A stretch of DNA of 64,000 nucleotides, taken from contig NW_024040485.1 of the NCBI RefSeq assembly GCF_014851395.1, positions 3,239,385 to 3,303,384 of the forward strand, read 5' to 3'. Shown one piece after another: positions 50,801 through 62,200 of this stretch (position 1 is the stretch's first letter; each line of letters starts with the position of its first letter). This stretch comes from Micropterus salmoides (Eukaryota > Chordata > Actinopteri > Centrarchiformes > Centrarchidae). The notes below the pieces were generated by a model. That model was not told where the DNA came from. It did not search any database and worked only from the letters and a program-made list of their open reading frames with translations. The translations under genes and the position numbers were made by a program.

Positions 50801-52480
50801 AACTAGCCAAACGGTTAGCTGATATTTCGAAATCATTTGTCGTCACCACTTCAGTCAGCAGTTGCCAATACACACAGTACAGAACCTGGTTAGGTCAATA
50901 GACAAGTTAGTCATTCTGTCTACTTAGGATGAAACATTACAGCAAGTGTGATGCGTCAGTGTTTTTCAGATGCAGAAAAAAATAAATTATTATGCTAAAA
51001 GAATAAAATAAAAAGTGTTTATTGGATTACAACAGAATATAAAACAGCTCAATGAAAGGCCACAGCAGAACGATGCAGTGATATGAGCGTCTCTAAACCG
51101 TGATTGAAATATTTATAAGACTGTATTTAAAGCTTTAACACTAAAATGTTAATTAGTTAAAACTATATTTCAGTGAATAAGTAGTTACATGTTGTATGGC
51201 TTTATTTTGTTGAAACTTACAATGTAAAGATATTTGTATGTATATGTTCTAATAATTATTGCTAGCATAACAAGGTTAGAACCTTTATTATTCAAATTTT
51301 AAAGAGTCATATTGTTACATATATTACAACAATAAAACTTTGCGAGTAATAAATGTGCAAGTACTTAAAGATTTTGACACCATGACTCTTGTTTACGTGT
51401 GACGTGATCACATCATTTGACTGTGATGAAACACTCATGGCTGGTTTGTTGCGTTGTTTTCCCACCAGTCAGCCTCCGTCCAATCAGAGGGTTCGCTCTA
51501 CAGCACACCCTCTCTTTCTCAAGTGATCTGATTGGCTAGACTGCTTCATGTCTTCATGTCATCTGAATCAGTTCCATTAATGGAGAAACAGCTGAGTCAC
51601 ACACACACACACACACACACACAGCAATCATCCACATACTGCGCTCAGGTTTCACAACTCTTAAGACACATTATGTTTGTTGTGGTAACAAACAGCAGCA
51701 GGCGAGTCTTTCCTCAAAGCAACAAAAACAAAATCCATTTAAAGTCACATGACATTTGTTGACATGTAAGAATGACATGTCTTTTCATAGTCACAGTAAA
51801 AGATGATGGTCATGCTCTATAAGTTTTCAATGATGCAGTTTAAATAGTAGCAGTAATAGTAAGTTGTGGTAATGTTTTAGTTACTTATTTCGGTCACTGT
51901 CACTCACAATCCAACGAGTCAAATTTATATAACAAAATACTTCCAGAGGACAATATGAGCATTTTCTTATCTGATCACCTGCCTCCAAAATCAGATACAA
52001 ATGATAAGAAAAGTAAGAAAGAAAAGTGATTAAACTTATATGGTTAAGGTTTAGTTATGTACAGAAACTACTGGAACAAAAGAGAAAGAATAGTGACTGT
52101 ACATATATATATATATAAACAAGTTTATTAAATAGAATAAACCCCTTGAGATGAACCATCTCATTTTCGAGGGGGTCCTAACATAAAATACAACACATTA
52201 AACAAGAGAAGAATCAAAGACATAATTATAGTAAAGTCAAAAACAAAACAACAATCAACAATTCAACAGAAACTCTACAACTAGAACAAATATGTGCCCA
52301 GCAAAACATAATAGAGAATAACAACTACTGAATATCTAGTGAATTATCTGAAACGTGAACACTTTATCTCAAAATAAGAAGACAAACCATTTTAAACATG
52401 TGAAGTGATATAGAGGATTGTATGTCTGAAGGTAAGTTATTTCACTCTGAAGGAGCCATAAATATAAATGCTCTCTTTCC

Positions 52481-52513
<33 letters not shown>

Positions 52514-55500
52514 GTAAATATGTAAGATATGTTTAGCTCAGTTATGGAAAGAAAGATAATAGACAAAAAAAACAGTAACGGAAAAGTACAATATTTGTCT
52601 GTTCAGAGAATCTGTGTTTGCTCAGTATGAGGCTGATGATATGTGGACTCAACCAAAACTGACTACATTTATGATGATAAAATATGAAAATAGTAAGTAA
52701 AGAATAATGTTGTGTAACAAGTGTAATGAGATAACTTGTGTAATTTGCGCAATATAAATAAAACTGAATTGAATTGAGTATAATTTATCTTAAAAGCAAA
52801 GATCTTTATGTGCCCAGAGATGTTATTAACCACTTATGGTTGAAACTGGATGGTTTGTCAGCCTGAAGGAAGTACAGTGGATCTGTTCAATGTGTTTTTT
52901 AACAGAGATTAACAAAGACAGAGATTAACAAAGACATTTTTTTTTTGTTTTATATTGCCCTCTTTACTGAGGACAGTGAAATGCTTTGTTCTGCGTAATG
53001 CTTTTCTCAGTACGATAAAAAGAGATACTGATTTTCTAAATATGGAGGATGATGCACAAATATTGAGATGGAAACATTTACACTAGGTAGTTACTTGGAG
53101 AAATCCTGGGAGATAAGATTTATTTCTGTGTCATGCCAAACATCTGGTCCTGGTACTTCCAGTGATATAAAAACATCCAGTGAAATGATTACCACATGAT
53201 AAAGTACTTCTATATAAATACTGTATATACTATATTTATATTAACCACACACACACTCACAACAGGAAGGGACACTGTTGGTTCAAACATCCCAGCTGTC
53301 AGCTCGCATTTTGGGTCAGCAGCTAATCTCCCACCAGCCTTTGCCTCAGACTTGCTCTGAGCCTGATGTACAGTTACCCACAAGACACCTCTGACAGACA
53401 ACAACAGGTGACAACAACACAATCCCACCCTGCTGGCCAAATGTCACAGACACAGAGGGGGCGGGGGAAGCAGAGGGTTAAGAGAGATATTTAGAGGTAG
53501 AAATGCAAATTTGGACAGAAGGAACCTGTAATAAATCAAACTGTTTCCTCAGTGCGAGAAAAAAACATCAACCAGATAAATGAAGGGTACTTAGGATTGT
53601 ATGAGTTACAGGGTGTCACAGCGGTAAAGGGGCTGAGGTGCATGCCCCATAAACCCTAACATCCTCTGTCTGAATCTGATCAGGGACCATGACCAGGGTG
53701 CATGTCACCCACCTCTCTCTCTTTCCCAACATTTCCTGCCTGCCTCTCAACTTTAAACTTAGTGGCCATTTTATTAGGTGCACCTGTATGATCTAATGCA
53801 ATAAAACTGTTCTGCCTAGGGATGCACCGAAATGAAAATTCTTGGCCGAAGCCGAAGCCGAATATAATGAAAGATTTTGCTGAATACCAAATACCAAACA
53901 AGTACATTCACATTTTTGCCATTTTTTTTACCATTGCATACATTAAATAGTCGAAATGTACTTTTTACTCCCACAGTGTTTCCCACAGGATTTGGAGAGA
54001 CTATGGTGGGTCTTAATGTTCTGTTTGTACAGATTGCATTAGATTGTACAGGTAGCTACTACCTTATCAATAAAAATCAGAAATGCCCAAAACATAGCTC
54101 TGGTCAACAAATCCATCTCCATGACGACTGAGGAAACTTCATCCACTGACAAACTCCAGTTCAATCTTGTAAATGGACCTTGAGCTGGAATTGTTTGTCA
54201 TTTTGACATGGCATCATTACATTTCCCTTAAAAAGAATTTTGCCAAACCTCCATCTGAATGTACCTGGGAGGAGACCATGCTGCAGATCTTCTCATTGCT
54301 GACTGCATTTTTGGTTCAGTTTTCCACATTGCAATCTAACTCTGACTATAGATATGGTTGTGAGATAGAGTCCCGGCTCATAAGATTTGTGTGTCTTTAC
54401 CCGGAAAACCTTTTTGAGTCGTCCCTAACCTGGACTCACCCAACTATCAGTTATATAACTCAGATGTGTTGCATCCAGCCTGGCGCCCATAAATCCCTGA
54501 CACCTCCGCTGAATCCCACAGAGCCTTCAGGGCTGCCAGCTGCATCGTGTAACAGACAAACACCCCACCCCCACCCCAACCACACACAATCACTTTCAAA
54601 ATGAGGGCAGGAGTGTGAACCATGTGACTACACACCCCACCACCTCCACCACTCAGTCACAAACCAGACTGTCGGCCAAAGTTAACAGGGACCGTTTTAC
54701 GAAGCACAAAAGTAACATATTCATTTACTTACATCAAATTGTGACTGATCAGGTTTTTGTGTATCTGTTTTTATAAGAAAATACTCAAAACATGATTACA
54801 AAGAGGTTTTTACACAATAAGATATGGTTTGTGTGATACAATTCTTCTCCTCTCACTATGCATGTAGGTGCACAACTACACAGCAAGCTAAACATTTCTA
54901 TTAAACGGTAGAATGCCTTACAGTTTTTACTGGAAGCAACTGTGAAACAGTGTTAGAAAACAAGTTCAGTGGTAGTGATTACAAATCAGAAAACGATGAT
55001 TCCATAAACAAGAGTTTGACCAAAGGTATTGTAGAAATGAGTTAGTGTAAGTGGAGGAAAGTGACTAGCTGCCAAGTTAGTAACATTGAGCTTCATGTCA
55101 GGAAGAAACAAAGTGTCCACTTTATGTTTTTATTGGAAGTACAACGTAGTTATTAATCTAGTAAACATACATAAGGTACATACATAAACAGAAGGTATCC
55201 CAATTGTAGCTTCATTAAACAGTTACAGCTGTGGCTAGCTTGGAAAGCTAAATTACAGATCAGCTTTAATTAAAGGAGTAGCCTACCTACAAAAATGATT
55301 AGGTATAATTATATAATATATAATATTATAAGGGTACTTGGGGAGTAGATAAAAGATGCCTGTCAATATTTGCTTAAAGACAGACACAATCGAGACTTAT
55401 AGTATCATAGTCTCTTATTCTGGTCTTCAAGCTAGTAAGCTAGTATGAATCTAGTAAGCTAGCTTGAAGACGAGACATTTTTTTTGTATTTCAGAAAAGA

Positions 55501-58500
55501 ACTGCTTATGAACAAAACATTACACTATATAAAATAACTGGCATTTTGATCCTGCATCGTTACTCTACAGTCTCTTATGTGTGGACTGTAAAGTTTCATA
55601 TTGTCACCCGAACATACTGTGCTCAGGCCATGGTATAAACACGTTATCCATCATAATTAACACAGAAAAAGTAAAAACTTGGAACAATCGGACTGAAAAT
55701 AAGTTCATACATATATAAAAGCTGCTGCAGCATGTGTGAAACTAAATCAGAAGAGATAAGTGATCCATGTAACCTATTTATAAAAAGCATATTTATGTTT
55801 GAAAAGTACAAACAAACGTGGCATCAACATATTTCTAGCTATCTATTTTACATGCTGTAAACTCAATATAAATTCTAAACAAAACGTCCCATGGTTTGGA
55901 AAAGAGGGAGCTGTTTAAAGGCATGAACGCAGCACTGCTCATAGTATGTACAGTTATATAAACTAGGGCAACAGCTAATGACTGTTTAATTACTGTTTAT
56001 TGACTATTCTCCTTGACAATAGTTCCATGCAAAGCTTCCAACGGCTTACTGTATTTTGACAGTCAAAAACATTAAGATTAACTTAAAAAAAAAATACAAA
56101 GAGATTAGGTTTACAATAATAAAAGTAAGACTAGAATAAAGCTAATGTGTGATGAGACACTTTCGGAACAAATGCTGTTATAGTTAGTCAAGCTTAAGAT
56201 AAGATTGGATTGCAAATAATAGCATTTCCTGAGTTTCTATTTTTACTTGCTAGACACTTGTGTTCCCCCTCGCTAGGCTCTTCCACAGGTGTCCGGGGAG
56301 CCGTCTGTGGACAGACACTAAGCTCTGTTTGGGATCCAGAATGCTTCCCACTGGAAAGATTAAGGAAAGGTGTGTGCGCGAGCAGGGGAAGTTGTGTGCA
56401 AGCCGCACAAAAGTTTGATATATATCGGAAGTGTTTTCATCAAGCACGAAGACATAGCGGTTGGTTTGGCGAATGTACGTCTTGTTATTGTCTTCCCTGC
56501 CCTCGTTCAAAAAGTAGGGCACCGCTTACCTAATCTTTTTGCTCACTCTGAAAGTGTCTGTCAGTGTAGTGGAGCGTGTCAGTAAATGAGATACTAGCCT
56601 CTCAACAGAGAGCAGAAACGTTTATTCCCAGCATACGGTAGACAGGTCAATTTGGAGTCATATCATTTTCAGAAAGTCATAAAGCACCCTGGGATTAATC
56701 ACTTTTGATGCCTTGACTGCGCTCTTTGGCTCAGGCGTATAGCTCCGGCTGTTGCTTCAAGACATGTTATTCGTACATCACCTGTCAGATTTTAAGATTT
56801 GGTATTATTCTCATGCTGTGTTGTCACAGGGATGAAAGGGAAACGGCTGGACTACAAACGAGCTGTTTTCAGGCAGTTCAGAGCAGAGCTTTCTGTGGGA
56901 GATGGGAACTCCCTTTGGGCTGGACTATGGGCTTTTTCACTTTGCAAACCTGTTACATGCACAAAAAAGATATATAACTCAATAAAGGAGAGGGGAAAAG
57001 CCAAAAAGCAGAATACCACCTCTTTAATTTCAATATGTTAATAATTTGCTAACAAAGTGCTTACTGGTGAAACTTGGCTTGGCACTGACAGACTCCTCTC
57101 ACCTGTTTACTTTGACAGAGTAATAAAATCTTTTAATATTACAACTTTATTCACAATCTCAAATTATTATTTTCCCCCTACAGTGTCCCTAATAATGGAC
57201 TAATCTTTCAGGTTAACACTGTATCACAAGGTGAGTATGTGATTTGTGGCTTGAAACTGTGCGTTAGAGCCGTCACATGGTTGAGTCTGAAGATTAGATT
57301 AGACGGTCATGTGTGACCAATCAGCTCTGCTGGGTTGCAGCTGTAGATTTTAAGATAAGTGTACTCTCGGAGAGGATGTTGTACTGTATGTTCAACACAT
57401 CTGTGCGTTCAGTTTGACAGGACACACATTTCTGGTGAAGGAAGCTGTAGACTGTATCAGCAAGGCATGGTTCACATTTAGAGGAATAATTTTTTTAAAA
57501 ATTTAATTTAAAAGTCACTAGTATGTAGTGGATCAGAGTTTAAGAAACATTTCACATAGCCAGAGTTGATCTCAAGGCAAAAATAATCTCATTGTTCATA
57601 TTAAGCATGAGTGGGTGGGGCCACAGAACCACACCTTTACTTGCTAATAAAGCAACAAAGAGAAGAGAGGTGTTTTTATTTTTCACTATTAATATGCATC
57701 AGTATTGTTTGTGAGAAATCATGTTTTTTTTCATCAGTTTTAGAGGCTCAAAATACTACAATATCCAGACAACTCAGCAGGTATTGCCAACACTGCAGCA
57801 TAGCTGCTGAATTTATCCCAAACTGACCCAGAATCTCTCTCTCAAGAGCGTAATCTTTAGCTTCAGCTTACCGTTTGTGGTACATTTAACAGACTTTTGA
57901 GCTCAGTGACTGGATGTTTCTTACTGAAATGCACAGAATGGAATTTTTCTATCCATTTCCACGGGCTTGTACCTTTGACTTTTTATCAACAAAACCCAGA
58001 TACAGTTTTTTCACAGTTTTTCATCTTTAACCCAGGTGACTCAAACCAGAGAATTCCTTGTCCATCCAAGTGTTTCAACTGTCAGTCAATGACAGTCAGT
58101 GTCTATTAGGAAATTATTTTGAAGCTTAGAACCCTGGGTTTTTTGATATTTCCTTCCTCTTCACTGCTGTACACTTCTCAAACAACAAATATATAAAAGC
58201 TATAATAAGTTAACACACACAGACACAAACAAACATCCACTTAAGATGCACTTCAGGGTCCTACCTTGCAGTCATGCTGTGCCATAAGTGAGCTCCTGTG
58301 GAAGAGAAGATATCTATTATTCAGCATCGCTGAGTAGGTCATATAATTGGAAAATACCATAACAATGAGTGTTAAATGGCTAATAAAAGATTTTTTTCTG
58401 TATTGGACACTTTCCCAATGAAACATTTTGGCATTTGTGGTGAAAAGTTGTCACTCCTAAAATTGCCAACTGGCATCTACCATTGAGTTATTTTCATTGG

Positions 58501-59184
58501 ATCAAATTACAATTACACTTTACTTTAACCCTCCCTATTTAGCATTTACAAGCAGAAAATAACTATGTGAAAACAGTTTATAATACACTTCTTTCTACAT
58601 CTGTAAGCAGATGTAGGTGGAGACAGCTGTATACACAGATAATGAATGACAACAAAAAGGAAGTTGTAATTTTATAAAATGTGCCTTCATAGGATATGTT
58701 ACAATTACTGACAAAGTAAAGTACATTAGGTCACTGTCATGTAAAAACAGGAAACGGACAAACACAAAATTGTAAGCATTGTCTAAATTACCATTGTCTG
58801 CTGCAGCATTAAGATTTTCTTTCATTAGAACTAAGCCATTAAAAACAGCTCCTGAGCAAAATTATGTGGACAGGAAGGCATCTTGTACTTCATAGCACAG
58901 TAGGCACAAGATTGTTATGTAGAAATATATCTTATCAGCCTGAAGGACAAAATGCGGCAGAGAAACATGTCTCATGCTGAGATGCTGTAGATTAAAGCTA
59001 GACGTAGAGCTGTGGCTGCAACGTTATCTGATCTGCTCAGTTGCTTTGTGCCTCTTATATCATAGAGCATCATTCTTTACCAAATTATGTTTGAGGTTAC
59101 CAGCCCCTTTTACTGTTATATATATACACAGTATATATATATATATATATACACACAGTATATATATATATATATATATACACA

Positions 59185-59263
<79 letters not shown>

Positions 59264-62200
59264 GTATATATATATATATATATATATATACATACATACA
59301 GTATATATACACACACACACACATCTTTGAGTGTATATCTGTAAGTGTTAAAGTGAACTGGAAGAACATATGGGAGAAAGAGGCATTCAACAACAGCAAT
59401 GCTCAGTGTCTAGTGGATCTAAGAACAGATCACAGCAATCTCCCAGAACAAGATCCAGTAACCATTACAACGGCAGACATCCAAGATAGAGTGGCAGGTA
59501 TGAAGAGCTGGACAGCACCAGGCCCTGACATGATCCACACCTACTGGCTGAAGAAACTAACGCCTGGCAGCACAAATGAACCAACTGCTGATGGATGGGA
59601 CCCACCCAGAATGGTTAACCCAAGGACGGACAGTCCTGATCATGAAGGACCCCCAGAAGGGAACAATCCCATCCAACTACCGGCCAATAACCTGCCTCTG
59701 CACAACATGGAAGCTCCTGTCAGGCATCATAGCGGCTAAGATTAATAGGCACATGGCTCAATACATGGACAGGGCCCAGAAGGGAATGGGTAGTAATACC
59801 AGGGGAGCCAAGCACCAGCTACTGGTTGATAGAGCAGTCACTCGAGACTGCAAGAGCAGGCAGACTGGATTGACTACAAGAAAGCCTACGACTCAATGCC
59901 ACATACATGGATACTGGAATGCTTGGAAATGTACAAGATCAACAAGACACTAATAGCCTTCGTGAAGAACTCAATGGGGCTGTGGAAGACAAGTCTGGAA
60001 GCCAACTCAAAGCCAATTGCACAAGTCACCATCAAGTGCGGCATGTACTAAGGTGATGCACTATCCCCGCTGCTGTTCTGCATAGGCCTGAACCCCCTCA
60101 GCCAGATCATCACAAAGACTGGCTACGGATACCTGTTCCGAAGTGGAACAACCATCAGTCACCTCCTCTACATGGATGACATCAAGCTGTATGCCAGAAA
60201 TTGACTCACTGATCCACACTACCAGGATCTACAGCAACGACATTGGAATGTCGTTCGGACTGGACAAGTGTGGTCGCATGGTATCAAAAAGAGGGAAGAT
60301 GATCAGAACCGAGGGGATTGAACTACCAGAGGGCCACATTTCAGATGTTCAGGACAGCTACAATTAGCTTGGGGTGGCGCAGGCTAACAGAAACCATGAA
60401 GAGGCAGCAAGGAAGTCCGCCACAGCTAAATACCTACAGAGAGTAAGGCAGGTCCTAAAAAGTCCGCTGAATGGGAAGAACAAGATTCCGAGCCATCAAC
60501 ACATACTCCCTGCCAGTCATCAGATACCCTGCTGGTATAATAAACTGGCCAAGGGAGGAAATAGATGCTACTGACATTAAGACAAGAAAGCTCCTCACAA
60601 TGCATGGACGGTTTCACCCCAAATCCAGCACCCTGAGACTGTACATCAAGCGTAGCGAGGGAGGCTGAGGACTAGTGAGTGTCAAGACCACTGTTCAGGA
60701 TGAAACGCCAAAGATCCAGGAGTACATCAGGAAGATGGCCCCCAAAGATGAAGGGCTTAGTGAATACCTCAGGCAGCAGAAAGGAGAAGGTGAGGACAAG
60801 GAAGATGAAGAACCTTCATGGAAGGACAAGCCGCTGCACAACATGTACCACAGACAAATAGAAGAAGTGGCTGATATCAAGAAATCCTACCAGTGGCTGG
60901 AAAAAGCTGGACTAAAGGACAGCACAGAAAAACTAATCATGGCGGAACAAGAACAGGCACTCAGTACAAGATCAATAGAGGCTGGGGTCTACCACACCAG
61001 GCAGGACCCCAGGTGCAGACTGTGCAAGGATGCACCAGAGACAGTACAGCACATAACAGCAGGGTGTAAGATGCAGGTAAGAAGTGCGTACATGGAACGC
61101 CATAACCAGGTAGCCGTCATAGTGTACAGGAACATCTGCCATCAGTATGGGCTGGAAGTCCCAAGGTCAAAATGGAAGACACCTCACACATTTTAATTTT
61201 GCTTATGAAAACATCACTGACATTACGGATACATGCGTCTAAATCGGAGTGCAATGGTGAGCAACCGATGAGAGACCATGTGTGTCTCATCCTCATCTCA
61301 GACTCATCTGGGTAATGAGTCGCCATCCGGGTGAAATCATCTGAGAATGTGAGCTGGATGAACTGCTGGCAGTGTTATTCAGTTAGACAATATTTTCATA
61401 ACTGATTAATCTGTAGTAAGTAAGTAAAGAAATTGGCATAAGGTCTTGTTCCTGGTTATAAAACGAGTCTGGTTGTTTCAAACCAGTAGGACTTCTTTTT
61501 AACAATGCGACCTTGTTCCCAGATTTTATCTCATAACTTGGTGAGTACAATTAGCCTACTGATAAGAATTATGGTCAAAACTACAAAAAGAAAACCCAAG
61601 CTGTGATGAGCCGCAATTATCTTTTAAGCTGTTTGTGTCCTTTGACAAATACTATTTGTTCCTTCAGGTACAGAACAGTTCCTGCACTACTGTACCTAAT
61701 GTTTTAAAAACTAAAGTTGCAAATAATGATTATTGTCATTATCTGCCTGTTATTTTCTAATTTAATCAATTAATCATTTGGTCTATAAAGTGTATAAAGC
61801 CAAAGGTGACGTATTCAAATTTATATTTTTGTTCAACCAAAACTCAAAGATATTCAGTTCAGTGTGCACTATCACATAAGATAAAGAGAAGAAGCAAATG
61901 ATCACATTTAAGAAGCTGAAACGAGACAATGTTTGGCTCTTTTGCTTGAAAAATGACTCAAAGAACTAATCAATTATCAAAATAGTGTCTGATTCATTTC
62001 CTGTCGATGAACTAATAGTTTCTTTTTTCAGGAAAAGTCATTATCCACGACATTACAAATGTTTCATATTTTGAAGTTGATTTGCATTTAATGAGTTTTA
62101 CTGCCCTGCTCCCGGCATGTCTAAGAAGGTGTTTTTCGTGTCACCTGTGGATCTGGACCGAGCGATGTCTCTGGTGGTCACCGTGACGACCAGCAGAGCC

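Larger units (their letters stand above)
40540..58264. other. RETREG1 intron 3 (17.7 kb)
   Basis: Holds the tandem duplication at 41631, orphan exon 44342-44549, palindrome 45667, MITE 49540, repeats at 52115, 53613 and 56813, and an unassigned GC-rich block at about 56250-56590. Long stretches (42.1-43.1, 46.1-48.6, 54.6-56.2 and 57.1-58.2 kb) show nothing recognisable. Confidence 0.6.

Noticed and set aside
50514..50873. 119-aa minus-strand ORF
   Set aside because: AT-rich chance ORF without domain, splice or codon-usage support.
54173..54604. 143-aa plus-strand ORF
   Set aside because: Pro/His-rich low-complexity end, no homology recognised, no splice context, flanked by repeats.
58974..59399. 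Several ORFs rich in Ile-Tyr on both strands
   Set aside because: Translation of the (TA)n/(CA)n microsatellite.
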